A stretch of DNA of 35,508 nucleotides from assembly GCF_020166345.1 (NCBI RefSeq), contig NZ_JAIUJS010000012.1, forward strand, positions 1 to 35,508, written 5' to 3'. The translations under genes and the position numbers were made by a program. Positions within the stretch are counted from its first letter, which is position 1; each line of letters opens with the position of its first letter. Source of the DNA: Winogradskyella vincentii. Lineage in GTDB: Bacteria > Bacteroidota > Bacteroidia > Flavobacteriales > Flavobacteriaceae. The notes under the pieces were generated by a model that was not told the origin of the DNA, did not search any database, and was given only the letters and a program-made list of their open reading frames with translations. Below, piece by piece: positions 23,184-34,100 of this stretch.

Positions 23184-24182
23184 TCGCTTTCTACTGCGAT
23201 CTGTATTACAACGTCTACATCTTGAAAGATAGGTCACGGAAATCTCATACACACCATCTGTTCTACCTATATCAGTAGTATTCATATCATAAGACAACCC
23301 AAATCGTAATTCTTTATACTCCAAGCCAAAAAAGGCATTTACAGAGGTTAACAAGTGACTATTGTCATCATTCTTCGCAGGATTTGTAGCTGCGGTAACA
23401 CCTATTAAAAATTCATTAACCTGAAACATAGAACCTATATCTAATCTATTATAAAGTCCTTGTTGCATGTAATTGGCCGTCATCATGATACTATAATCAT
23501 TTAAGAACGGGAATCTGTAGTTTCCATGTATAGAGAAGAAAATATCCAAGGGTAATTTTTCACCATCTACAAAAGAAATATTAGGTGTATTGAGGTGTTT
23601 TGCCGAAAAACCAAACCAATAGGTTCTGCCATTGAATTCTGTTTTTTCAAACACAAAACCACCAGAAATATCTGCGAAAAATACATTTTCAACATTATTG
23701 CTCAATGGATCTACAGAAATAGGATTAATGGCACCTGTATCTATATTGATCTGATCTGCCAAGGTGAGGCTTCTAAACCTAATATCCTTAAAGCCCATAC
23801 CTACCTCAATTGCTGGTCTAAAAAACCATCCACCATTTAAATTAACGCGATGTGCATAATTGGCATTGAGTTGATAGAAATTGTAGTTATTAAATGATTC
23901 GTGTTGCCAAAGGGCACTGATCCCTATTCCAAAGCCCATACTTGGTCCATAATCAAAGGACTTATTAGCATACGCATACTGCGTGTTAATCCTAAGGTTT
24001 AGATTTGGCCATTGTGTTCTGCTTAATACACCTGCACTAATACGATCATTATCCTCAAAGCCAGAAAACCCAGGGTTCAATGTTTCTTGTATGTAATTAG
24101 ACTGCGTAAATATCGGATCTTGTGCAGTTGCTGACCAAACGCAAAAAACAAGTACAACGCATGCTATATGTCTAAACTTCAT
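23181..24182 (-). CDS. PorP/SprF-family T9SS-associated outer-membrane protein
   Basis: 333 aa from the ATG at 24182. The upstream in-frame Met at 24236 would overlap the preceding gene and bury the signal peptide, so it is rejected. The signal peptide (residues 1-21, CVVLVFCVWSATAQ) is followed by DPIFTQSNYIQETLNPGFSG, typical of the PorP/SprF family. A series of beta strands then forms a predicted barrel (VLSRTQWPNLNLRINTQYAY, LRFGLSYDMNTTDIG). A short basic Cys-containing tail, CRRCNTD, ends it. In Flavobacterium, SprF is needed for surface delivery of SprB. Here the gene follows the giant SprB-repeat gene by 7 nt, so it probably serves that protein. Confidence 0.92.
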   Translation of the reverse strand: MKFRHIACVVLVFCVWSATAQDPIFTQSNYIQETLNPGFSGFEDNDRISAGVLSRTQWPNLNLRINTQYAYANKSFDYGPSMGFGIGISALWQHESFNNYNFYQLNANYAHRVNLNGGWFFRPAIEVGMGFKDIRFRSLTLADQINIDTGAINPISVDPLSNNVENVFFADISGGFVFEKTEFNGRTYWFGFSAKHLNTPNISFVDGEKLPLDIFFSIHGNYRFPFLNDYSIMMTANYMQQGLYNRLDIGSMFQVNEFLIGVTAATNPAKNDDNSHLLTSVNAFFGLEYKELRFGLSYDMNTTDIGRTDGVYEISVTYLSRCRRCNTDRSRKR

Positions 24183-24189
24183 TCTTGTT

Positions 24190-27100
24190 TTATTTGATAA
24201 ATACAAATGCACCTTGTTTTTTGATTTCATCACCATAGAATGTCTTGGCGGTGAATGTGTAATAATAATTTCCGTTTTCTACAATTTCGTCTTTTATCGT
24301 ACCATCCCAACCTCTTATATCATCTCCAGACTCTGAATAGATTAAACTGCCCCAAGTATCAAAAATATTGAGCTCTAGAGAATTCAACCCTCTAAATTCT
24401 GGTCCGAAATAATCGTTTAGACCATCTTCGTTTGGTGTAAAGGCATTCGGCATAATTAATTTATAACCTTCTTCTACAACGAGTGTAATGACACGTTTGT
24501 ATACACAGCCAAATGGATAGGTCACGGTTTGCGTTACAATATAGCTTCCGACTTCAAAATAGGTATGCACCGGATTTTCTTCAGCCGAAAAACTTCCGTC
24601 TCCAAAATCCCATAAAATACTCACATAATCGCCAGTAGCAGTATTGGTAAATTGTATTGGATCTTGAATGGAATAAACACCAAAATTGAGGAATCCGAAG
24701 GAAGAGATATCAAAATCAGGTTCTCCTAACTGAGGTATTTCAACATTGAAACTAAAATTGGTTGAACAACCTTGACTATCCGTAACTTCTAACATCACCA
24801 AACCTTCCTCGTCTGTGGTCATTAATTCGTTATTAAGACCACTAACTGTTCCGCTTGACCATGAATATTGAAATGGAGGAACACCTCCGCTTGCCATGGC
24901 CACAAAAGTTTGATCAACAGTTACAGCATCACAATCTACTTCGGTTTGAGTATCAACATCGAGAGTTAGCGGTTCAAAACGGTTAACATCCCAACTGCCT
25001 TCAATATCGCAACCATTGGCATCGGTTACTGATACCGTATATGTATTTGGTGGTATGTTATCTAAATCTTCCGTTGATGCTCCATTAGACCAAGCAACTG
25101 CGAATGGTGGTGTACCACCTTCAATCAATAAGTTTATGGCACCACTATTGGTATCCTCGCAATCTAAGGCATCTGTAACAATGGCTGATAATTGCAGTGG
25201 TAAAATATTGAATATGGTAAAACTTTCTTGTATCACACATGGTGTGCCATCCGTTATTGTAACAGAATAAGTGCCTGGTGCTAAATTATTGCGCTCTACA
25301 CCTGCCGAAGGATCATCATCCCAAACAACGGTGACAGGATCTATACCACCTTGAAAATTAAGTACAATACTCGCATCATTTTCTCCGGCACAAGACATTT
25401 GGGTCACTACTGGATCAATTAAGAATATTGGTGCTTCCTCTATTTCTATTTCAAACTCGCGTTCACAATCTTCAGAATCGGTAATTGTGATGATATAGAT
25501 CCCAGCAGAAAGATTAGTTTGACTGTTTCCTGTACCAAAATTACTCCATTCTATGGTATATGGTGGAATTCCACCTGTGATATCATTGATAGTAATTGAG
25601 GCGTCATTATCGCCATAACATTCAATTTCTGTTGTAGTGACATCAATATCTATTTGATCGTTTTGAAGTACCTCAACCTCTAGTGTATCCGTACAATTAG
25701 ACGTGTCCGTGACGGTTAAATTATAAATACCTGCAAATAATGTATCTATATTTAAATCTGCACTTGTATAACCGTTAGGACCAGTCCAAGAATAGGTATA
25801 ATCAGGTCTTCCTCCTACAACATTAACTTCTATAGCTCCAGTATCTTCTCCAAAACAAATAATATTAGTCTGAGAAACTAAAGTGGCCTGTAATTCCGCA
25901 GGTTCAACAATACCAAATGTCAATACTATTGGACCACAATTATTAATATCGGTTACCGTAATTTCATAAGTACCAGGACCCAAATTGGATAAATCTTCAT
26001 CAGACGAAAATGGTGCGCCATCTAAGGTCCAAGTATAGGTATATGGCATTGTACCACCTGCCACATCAATATTAATCTCACCATCATTGGCTCCAAAACA
26101 AGAGATAGTTTCAGGATCAAAATCAACAAAACTGAAGGTTAGTTCATCTGGTTCTTCAATTGTAAATGTTTCGGAATACGGACAGCCACCATCATCAATT
26201 ATATCTAAGTTATAAGTACCAGCTTCAAGATTAAAAATATCCTCATCCGTACTTGTAAATCCATTTGGTCCTGTCCAATTAATCGTGTAAGGATTGCCAG
26301 TTGTAAAAGGGACTCCTCCAGTTATATCTATTTCAATGGAGGCATAATTAGACTGATAGCAATCATTATTTATAACCGTAGAGGTAACGGAAATTGAAGG
26401 GTTAACTGTAACCACAACTTCAAAATCTGCACCAACACAATCTCCTGAAGTTGGCGTAACTGTATATGTTACTGTTGCAGGATTGATAGTGGTATTTTCT
26501 AATAATTGACTTATGGTTGTTGATGCTGTAGGTTGATCTGATGCTCCCGTAACTGCACCAGCAGGAACAACAACAGGTGTTGTCCATGTATAGGTTGTAT
26601 TCGCCGGAACAATATCACCTCCTGAAGTATCAGGCACATAGTTAAATAAATTACCACTACAGATTAGTACCGTACCATCAGAAACACTTGGTGTTTGATT
26701 CACAATGATTTCCGCTGTCTGTGAAATAATCTCTGAACAACCTCCTGATGTAAAAGTTAAGATAGCATAATAATATGTTGTACCTACAGCATTAACTGGA
26801 GGATCAAAGGTATTTGTGGTTGCTCCTGCGATTGGTGTTCCGGAAGTAGTATCATCAATTGCATTTTCATACCACTGATAGGTCGGTGTTCCTGTACCAT
26901 TGGTGAACGACACAACTAAGGACGCTGTAGTTTCACCTAAGCATAATTCATCTGAAATTGGTTGTGCGGTAAATTGAGCACCAGGATTAACAACTACCTC
27001 ACCCGTATCACTAGTAACTTCACATCCTGATACATCTTGTGTTACAACACAGTAGTAATAAAAAGTACCTACTGTTGTTGATGGTGGTGTATAAGTTGCA

Positions 27101-30100
27101 TTGGTTGCACCAGCAATTAAGGTACCACCAACATTACTATTCACCGTATTTGCGTACCATTGGTAAGAGATATTACCTAGTCCTCCACTTACTTGAACCT
27201 CAACATCTTGCGTTGATGTATTTTCACAAACACTTTGAGTTAATATCGGTTGTGTTGTTATTACTGGATCATCAACTACAACAACCTCTGCAACATCACT
27301 TAATAGCCCTGGACATCCATTAGCAGTATAACTGATTTCCAAATAGTAATAATAACTTCCTGCAGTATTAAAAACAGGTGGTGTATAAGATGATGCTGTT
27401 GCACCAGGAATTATAGTTCCGCCCGTATTGTTATTAACTGTATTACTAAACCATTGATACGTTACTGTACCAATACCACCAGACAAATTAATGGACAACT
27501 CGTCTGCAGTACCACCAACACAAATGGATTGCGTTGGAATAGGTTGTGCTACAAATTGAGCTGCATCTGCAACTTCAATTGAAGCTGTATCTGATGTAAT
27601 TTCGTTACAACCACCAGTTGAGAAGGTAATAACTACGTAATAATATGTTGTTCCAACTGTATTTGTTGGAGGTGAAAACGTTGCCATAGTTGCACCAGCT
27701 ATTGGTGTACCTGTTGTATTGTCATCAACTGTGTTAGAATACCATTGGTAAACTGGAGTTCCCGTACCTTGGAATGTTACCGTTAAATCATTAGTTGTAC
27801 CATTTAAACACACTTCATCAGATATGGGTTGCGTTAAAATTAATGGTGCTGGTTCTACTATTATTTCAAAATTGACTGGTGTGCCCACACAACCATTTAA
27901 TTCTGGCGTAACTGTATAGATTAATGTAATATCCGTACCAGTTGTATTAACAATAGTTTGTGCCGGAATAGTATCCGTGTTGCCTGCAGGTATATAACCT
28001 GTTAAACCTGGTGGGTTATTAGAACTCCAAGTATATGTTGTACCAGGAAAATCAGAAGTTAAACTAATTTCACTGGATTGTGTTCCAGAACAAATCGTCT
28101 GTGTTAAGTCCGTGTTTGTAATCGAAGGTACATCATTAACCGAAAATGTTTCCGATACTGTTGATGTACCACAACTTGTTGTTATTTCGAAGGTTACCGT
28201 GTAATCTCCAACCGTTGCATAAGTGACTGTTCCTGGATCTAACTGATCTGAGGTGGCAGGAGTACCTCCAGGGAATGACCAACCGTAAGTAATAGTCTCT
28301 GTACTTGGTGCACAGGTTTGCACAGTAGCCACAGGATCTATTGATGCACTACCACAAAAATCTGGTATGGTGCTTAATGAAGATGTTGGTGGTTGTTTTA
28401 CTTCTACCGTTTGTGTTGTTGTATAATCACCACAAGTATTGGTAACCGTCATTGTTAATTGATAGCTACCTGCAGTATTAAATTGAAATGATGGGTTTTC
28501 CGAATTTTCATCTGTACCATTAGTGAAATTCCAAGAGGCTATAGTGCCACAAAAATCAGGTGTGTAAACTACTTCCCATAAATAGGTTTCATTACCACAA
28601 GAATCCGTTAAATCTGTTGTATTTGTTGCATTAACATCAAATGGAATACAACCTGAAGTATTATCTAATGTAAAATCAGCAACTAAATCGTCTTCAATAC
28701 AGATTTGATACTGAACAGGATCCGCTATCCCACAAAAGTTCTCTTCAACCAAGGTAACCGTATAGGTTCCAGGTGCTGTATATGTGTGGGTTGGATTTTC
28801 AAGATTTGAGGTTGTACCATCACCAAAATCCCATGAATGATTCGCAATTGTGGTACAATTAGGACCAAAACCACCTGTTGTTGTATTGGTAAACTGAATT
28901 TCGGTATTAACACAACCTGGTGATTCAAATTCAAAATCTACTTCGGGTTGACCTAATATTATTATTGGTCCTGCTGTTAAAACTGTTGATCCACAAGACG
29001 TTGAAATAACTAATGTAATCGTGTAAAACGGAACCGGACAGTTAGATTCGGTATACTCATGAGGTATAGGAAAAGGGTCAGCTAAAGCTGGATTATTAGG
29101 ATCATAATTCGCAGTTGCTGCTATTAATTCAGCCTGTGTATATTGTGCTGTGGTTCCATCACCATAATTAATAAAATAAGTTGTGTCTGGCGGGTTTGTT
29201 CCCCAAGACCCTATTGCAAAATCTAGTTCATTAATTGGCAAACACAGATTCACCGTATTTCCCGGACTTATAATTGCACCAACTGGGTTACTAGAGTTTT
29301 TAACTAAAATGGTTTCAGTAGCATTACAACCTGTATCTCCGTAACCTGTAAATGTCATATTAAAAGAACCGAGTTCGGCGTAGGTATGCGTAATTGGAAA
29401 AGAAATATTGGTCTCTGAAGTACCATCACCCCAATCTACATCATAACTGGTAATACACGAATCTGATGCTGAATTGTTACCAACGTTTATAGTGTAAGAA
29501 GGATCAACCGTATTGTTGCCACAATTATCAAAAGGTTCTGTAAAAATCGCATCTAAATCTTCAAAACTCATACTAGGGCGTTGCTCAACATTAATTACAG
29601 AAGAGAAACTACTACTACAACCATTGACATCTGTCACTGTTACCTCTGCAGTGTAATTTGAAAAGCCACATCCAAAAGCATCATATATATGTTCAGGATT
29701 TTCATCTGTAGACATGCTGCCATCACCAAATGACCAATCGTAAGTAAACGGTCCATTGCCAGTTACATTTGATGTAAACATTACTGGATCTGCAGAACAT
29801 CCACCATCATTAAAGGTGAAACTAACAGTTGGTGGTTCGGCAACTGTGATGGTTGCTGTACCAGTTACAGCTTCTGTATCATTATTATCATCAGTAACTG
29901 AAACCAACTCATACACAAAATCTCCAGCAACATCAGTTGGAGCAAAAATCAAAATTGCACTGTTGTTGCCTATGGTTGTGATGTCTTGATTTGGTCCACC
30001 ATTAATAGTATAAACAAAGGTGTAAGGTGCATCACCTCCAGAACCCACAAGCGCTATTTGAGGCATAGGCAACTCATTTAAACAGACCGTAGTCGTTCCA

Positions 30101-30258
30101 GAAATTGTTGCGCTTGGAGGGAGTTCAAAAATTGTTGACGCCCAATTTTCTTTAAAACTAGGTTCAGTTAAAATGCTGGTTGCTAAGTTAAAAGCACCAA
30201 TACATCCAAACAAAAAAGTGAATGCCAAGACAAGTAGGTTATATCTATTTTTAAGCAT
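24190..30258 (-). CDS. Giant PKD/Ig-like/SprB-repeat surface protein with T9SS type B sorting domain
   Basis: 2022 aa with an N-terminal signal peptide (RYNLLVLAFTFLFGCIGAF). The first third holds several PKD domains, for example NHSWDFGDGTTSNLENPTHT. Around residues 805-1185 are four about 90-aa Ig-like repeats with the core YQWYxNT and GTPIAGAT. Residues about 1295-1840 hold seven SprB-type repeats (C(F/Y)GxND, GGxPPYxxxWS, AGTYxxxVTD). One more PKD domain precedes the C-terminal gliding-motility/CHU_C domain from about 1930 (IMPNAFTPNEDGLNDYF to GAFVFIK), the type B signal for secretion by T9SS. SprB-like proteins act as mobile surface adhesins in gliding. It is followed directly by its likely partner PorP/SprF gene. 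Confidence 0.93.
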   Translation of the reverse strand: MLKNRYNLLVLAFTFLFGCIGAFNLATSILTEPSFKENWASTIFELPPSATISGTTTVCLNELPMPQIALVGSGGDAPYTFVYTINGGPNQDITTIGNNSAILIFAPTDVAGDFVYELVSVTDDNNDTEAVTGTATITVAEPPTVSFTFNDGGCSADPVMFTSNVTGNGPFTYDWSFGDGSMSTDENPEHIYDAFGCGFSNYTAEVTVTDVNGCSSSFSSVINVEQRPSMSFEDLDAIFTEPFDNCGNNTVDPSYTINVGNNSASDSCITSYDVDWGDGTSETNISFPITHTYAELGSFNMTFTGYGDTGCNATETILVKNSSNPVGAIISPGNTVNLCLPINELDFAIGSWGTNPPDTTYFINYGDGTTAQYTQAELIAATANYDPNNPALADPFPIPHEYTESNCPVPFYTITLVISTSCGSTVLTAGPIIILGQPEVDFEFESPGCVNTEIQFTNTTTGGFGPNCTTIANHSWDFGDGTTSNLENPTHTYTAPGTYTVTLVEENFCGIADPVQYQICIEDDLVADFTLDNTSGCIPFDVNATNTTDLTDSCGNETYLWEVVYTPDFCGTIASWNFTNGTDENSENPSFQFNTAGSYQLTMTVTNTCGDYTTTQTVEVKQPPTSSLSTIPDFCGSASIDPVATVQTCAPSTETITYGWSFPGGTPATSDQLDPGTVTYATVGDYTVTFEITTSCGTSTVSETFSVNDVPSITNTDLTQTICSGTQSSEISLTSDFPGTTYTWSSNNPPGLTGYIPAGNTDTIPAQTIVNTTGTDITLIYTVTPELNGCVGTPVNFEIIVEPAPLILTQPISDEVCLNGTTNDLTVTFQGTGTPVYQWYSNTVDDNTTGTPIAGATMATFSPPTNTVGTTYYYVVITFSTGGCNEITSDTASIEVADAAQFVAQPIPTQSICVGGTADELSINLSGGIGTVTYQWFSNTVNNNTGGTIIPGATASSYTPPVFNTAGSYYYYLEISYTANGCPGLLSDVAEVVVVDDPVITTQPILTQSVCENTSTQDVEVQVSGGLGNISYQWYANTVNSNVGGTLIAGATNATYTPPSTTVGTFYYYCVVTQDVSGCEVTSDTGEVVVNPGAQFTAQPISDELCLGETTASLVVSFTNGTGTPTYQWYENAIDDTTSGTPIAGATTNTFDPPVNAVGTTYYYAILTFTSGGCSEIISQTAEIIVNQTPSVSDGTVLICSGNLFNYVPDTSGGDIVPANTTYTWTTPVVVPAGAVTGASDQPTASTTISQLLENTTINPATVTYTVTPTSGDCVGADFEVVVTVNPSISVTSTVINNDCYQSNYASIEIDITGGVPFTTGNPYTINWTGPNGFTSTDEDIFNLEAGTYNLDIIDDGGCPYSETFTIEEPDELTFSFVDFDPETISCFGANDGEINIDVAGGTMPYTYTWTLDGAPFSSDEDLSNLGPGTYEITVTDINNCGPIVLTFGIVEPAELQATLVSQTNIICFGEDTGAIEVNVVGGRPDYTYSWTGPNGYTSADLNIDTLFAGIYNLTVTDTSNCTDTLEVEVLQNDQIDIDVTTTEIECYGDNDASITINDITGGIPPYTIEWSNFGTGNSQTNLSAGIYIITITDSEDCEREFEIEIEEAPIFLIDPVVTQMSCAGENDASIVLNFQGGIDPVTVVWDDDPSAGVERNNLAPGTYSVTITDGTPCVIQESFTIFNILPLQLSAIVTDALDCEDTNSGAINLLIEGGTPPFAVAWSNGASTEDLDNIPPNTYTVSVTDANGCDIEGSWDVNRFEPLTLDVDTQTEVDCDAVTVDQTFVAMASGGVPPFQYSWSSGTVSGLNNELMTTDEEGLVMLEVTDSQGCSTNFSFNVEIPQLGEPDFDISSFGFLNFGVYSIQDPIQFTNTATGDYVSILWDFGDGSFSAEENPVHTYFEVGSYIVTQTVTYPFGCVYKRVITLVVEEGYKLIMPNAFTPNEDGLNDYFGPEFRGLNSLELNIFDTWGSLIYSESGDDIRGWDGTIKDEIVENGNYYYTFTAKTFYGDEIKKQGAFVFIK
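24731..26372 (-). repeat. Seven SprB-type coding repeats
   Basis: Seven protein units of about 70-80 residues share C(Y/F/A)GxNDA/G near the start, GGxPPY in the middle and GTYxxxVTDxxxC near the end. DNA identity between units is low, so they have diverged well after duplication. Confidence 0.85.
26700..27840 (-). repeat. Four Ig-like coding repeats
   Basis: Four units of about 90 residues share PIxxxxC, TYQW(Y/F)xNT, (T/N)(S/G)GTxIxGAT, PPxxxxGTxYYY and the closing SxTAEIxV. The first and last units (PISDEVCLNG and PISDELCLGE) are closest to each other. Confidence 0.85.
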
Positions 30259-30494
30259 AAATCTTTAATAGCTAATAATTTAAAGCGTCTCAATGTAATT
30301 AAATTCTTATGAAAAAAACAATCGAACTACATATTTTCGACGATGTATCTATTTATTCTTTAAAAATAATTGTCTAAAGAATTTATAATATCATTTTCAT
30401 ATTCAACTTATTGATATACTCTTATTATAAATATAAAAGGTTATCAAGTTCATAATATATTATTAACGCATATATATAGTAAAATCATATATCT

Positions 30495-30502
30495 TAACTT
30501 TG
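30495..30502 (+). promoter_or_regulatory. -7 promoter element of the DUF2452 gene
   Basis: TAACTTTG matches the Bacteroidota TAnnTTTG element exactly, 27 nt before the ATG at 30529. No clear TTG -33 element is seen at the right distance. Confidence 0.5.
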
Positions 30503-30528
30503 CATCACCGAAATGCTTAACTCGTATT

Positions 30529-30930
30529 ATGAAAAAGGAAAAGAAACCAGATCAAGTTGTCTTTAATACTGAAACTAGACGTTATGAGGCAAATATAAAA
30601 CCTTATGCTACTGATTTGGTCGCACCTGTTATCACCTCTACAGATTCCATAGCTTGGAAAACCAGGAATATTAACAAGGTGAATAAGCATATACAGGCTA
30701 AGTACAATGAACTCAAATCTGCATATGACAAAATGATGGAACAATATGAGTATAATAATTTGGTATACAGTGCCTCCTTTAATTTTGAACCCGTAGTTGG
30801 TGAAAATTATCATCTTTATATTAGAGAAAATGACTCCACTTTCCTTTCAATAATTTCACCAGAAGAATGCAATTTTAACTATATTGGAAGTTTTTATTTA
30901 GATGCAGACGGTATCTGGCATAAGATCTAA
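30529..30930 (+). CDS. DUF2452 family protein
   Basis: 133 aa, cytoplasmic. The whole length follows the DUF2452 pattern as I know it: KPDQVVFNTETRRYEANIKP, then APVITSTDSIAWKTRNINKV, a helix with NKHIQAKYNELKSAYDKMME, YEYNNLVYSASFNFEPVVGE, YHLYIRENDSTFLSIISPEE and a short C-terminus ending in the aromatic GIWHKI. The family is conserved in Bacteroidota and some Proteobacteria without known function. It is a single gene between two giant surface-protein genes, with its own promoter-like element, and does not look linked to them in role. Confidence 0.88.
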   Translation: MKKEKKPDQVVFNTETRRYEANIKPYATDLVAPVITSTDSIAWKTRNINKVNKHIQAKYNELKSAYDKMMEQYEYNNLVYSASFNFEPVVGENYHLYIRENDSTFLSIISPEECNFNYIGSFYLDADGIWHKI

Positions 30931-31072
30931 AAATGGTAAAATTCCAATTTGCTAACCTTCACATTACTAATACTTTCTAATTTTTAAGGAATTATTTTCG
31001 ATAAAAATCTTAAAAAATATAATATTGATTTTCAATGTATTATGAATTTTTTATGCATTTCATCGATTTTTT

Positions 31073-31103
31073 TTGCATTTAATAGGATATTGCTCTAAGT
31101 TTG
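31073..31103 (+). promoter_or_regulatory. Promoter of the large MAM/LamG protein gene
   Basis: TTG (31073-31075), 20 nt of spacer and TAAGTTTG (31096-31103) match the Bacteroidota consensus exactly. Transcription would begin near 31109, about 30 nt before the ATG. Confidence 0.7.
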
Positions 31104-31138
31104 AACCATATTTAGTCCCAAACTAAATTTAACCGCTT

Positions 31139-34100
31139 ATGAAAACTATTACCCAAATTCTAAAAGGGTTCGCAATTTTTGCAATCATTTTATTATCTAA
31201 TGGCCCTGTGTCAGCACAAACATGTGGCGCCACAGTAAACACATTTCCCTATTCACAAAACTTTGAAACTGGAATCGGCAACTGGATTCAAGGTCCTGGT
31301 GATGACTGGAATTGGACAAGAGATAATCTAGGCACACCTTCAAGTGGCACAGGACCAACTGCTGGAGATGGAGACGCATGGTATATGTATGTTGAGGCTT
31401 CAGGGTCAGGTAACCCTGGAAGAATAGCTCATTTCGATAGTCCTTGTTTTGATATAACTGGTGCCTCAACTGCCTCTTTTTCTTATAGTTACCATATGCT
31501 TGGAACTGCTATGGGTTCTCTGCACATTGATATTAGTACAGATAATGGAGCTACTTATCCAACCACTTTAAGAACTCATAGTGGAAACCAGGGAAGTTCA
31601 TGGCTTTCAGATAGTATCGATCTTACAGGATATACAGGACAAACCGTAAAAATTCGATTTCGAGCAATTACCGGTTCCAGCTGGAGTAGTGATATTGCCA
31701 TTGACAATGTTTCGATGACAGCGACTAGCGGGCCAGAAATAAATATATTAGGCAATGCCACTACAATTGTAGACGGTGATGCAACTCCTTCTGTAGCGGA
31801 TGATACTGATTTTGGCAATGTTGATGTTACTATTGGCACTAACGCCAATACATTTACCATTCAAAATTTAGGCACAACGGATCTAAGTTTAACAGGTGGT
31901 GCACCCTATGTCAATATTACTGGTGCGCACGCAGGAGATTTTACATTAACTGCGAATCCAGCGACACCAATTGCTTCAAGTGGTAGTACAACGTTTACAA
32001 TCACATTTAACCCTAGTGCTCTTGGTATTCGAACGGCCTCCGTATCAATAGCTAACGATGATTCAAATGAAAATCCATACAATTTTGATATACATGGTAA
32101 TGGAACCACAACACTCCCTGAAATGAATATTCAGGGAAGTGGTACCGATATAGTAGATGGCGATATGACACCATCGGTAATTGATAATACTGATTTTGGT
32201 AATGTGGATATTGCTGGCGGTACCAATACCAATATTTTTACTATTCAAAATCAAGGCACTTCATTGAATTTAGCACTAACTGATGCCTCTCCTTATGTGG
32301 TGATAGGTGGTGCCCATGCCGCTGATTTTAGTTTGTCATTAATACCAGGCAATAGCATAGCCGCCGGCAGTAGTACAACATTTAGTATTACATTTGATCC
32401 TAGCGCCCTCGGACTCAGAACGGCAACGGTTACAATTGCCAATAACGACAGTAATGAGAACCCATATAATTTTAATATCCAAGGTACAGGATTTGTACCA
32501 CCACCTTGTGGCATAACTGTAGTGCACACGGCAGACTTTGAAACCGGTCTCGATGGCTGGACCTCTGGCGGCGTAGATGCTTCGAGGGTAAATGATGCGA
32601 CTTGGTCTTACCAAGGGAGTTATAGCTTACGCGTAAGAGATGATGATCCAACAGGATCAGCTTCATCTTTTGATTCACCAGCTTTTGATTTATCCAACTA
32701 CGAGAAAGTAGACTTTAAGTTTTTCTTTGCACCATATAGTATGGAATCTACTTACAGTGGTACAAATAAAACTTCTTTTGAAGACTTTATGGTTGAATAT
32801 AGCGACGACAATGGTGCTACCTGGACAACCGTACAGGTATTTGAAAGTGGACAAATTGTAAACAAAAATGCTGATTTTGAAACTTCTAATTCTGCTATCC
32901 ATTACGGAAGAGTAGTAACCTTAAAAAGTTCGGATTACACGTTCCCTTCTTCGGCCATTTCAAGATTTAGAGTACGTTGTGACGCAAGTGCTAATGATGA
33001 TGAAGTTTATATCGATGAAATAACAATTACAGGTACGAGTTACTGCACACCAACAGAAGGTCCTGGTGGTGTAAGTACTGATCTCGATTTATGGTTGAGA
33101 GCAGATATGGTTGATGGTGTTGATGAAGACGCAGATGGAGCCTTAGTATCTGAGTGGTTTGATAATGGAAAGGGCAATCATGCAGCAACCATGGTTTCAG
33201 GTTTAGAGCCAGTATACAGAGATAATACAACGAATAACTTCAATTTTAACCCAGTAATTGAATTTGAAAATGACAATACTACGGCAAGCTCTGATTTGAC
33301 GTATATAATTAATGATGGTAGTAGAGACGAATTAACAGGTACAGGTGGATTTAATAGTACTGATATGTTTGTTGTTATTGTTCCTGACCCAACAATTACA
33401 ACCACGATGATACCATTGGATACCTTTACAAGTACAGATCCTACGACTAATGATATACAAACTGAAGATGTTACAGGGTTCGGATATGGTTCATTTACAA
33501 ACAGATTAGCTGGAGAATACTTTACTTATTGTCTTGGTGTAACTTCAGGAGGTGCAGGTGGCCCTGGTTATGGTAAAGCTGATGCTTCAGGAACAACAGA
33601 TTATAACCAAATTGGAATTATAAATATAAGAGATAATGCAACGGTTACAGAAATAGATATGTTTTTAAATGGTAATTCCATTGGCAATATATCTAATGAT
33701 ATTCCTGATTTTTCCTCTGTAACAAATACAAGGTTCTTTTTAGGAAGAAGTCAGTATTGGAACGGTAGTTTTGATGGTAGAATTGCTGAAGTTATCACCT
33801 ACTCCTCTACTCAAAATGATGGTGATGCTACTCAGGCAAGAAATAGAATTCAGTCCTACTTAGCAATAAAATATGGCATTACTTTAGGTGTCAATGGTAC
33901 AGCTCAAGACTATGTTAATAGTGATGGAACAGTGATTTGGGACCAATCAGCGGATGCGGCAGCCTATAATTATGATATAGCGGGTATCGGGCGAGATGAT
34001 GCTTCTTTGTTAAACCAGAAACAGTCAAGTAGTATTAATGATGCAGTTGACGGAACAGGACCTATTGAAGGTATTCTTACCATAGGTCTTACAGATATTT

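Noticed and set aside
24731..27840. Repeats that might be a CRISPR-like array
   Set aside because: Units are coding, long (about 70-90 codons) and diverged, and belong to one open reading frame; no short identical repeats with regular spacers are present anywhere.
30160..30258. Lipobox-like LFGC in the giant SprB-repeat protein
   Set aside because: Phe at -2 is unfavourable and the protein has a T9SS type B sorting domain; an ordinary signal peptide is more likely.
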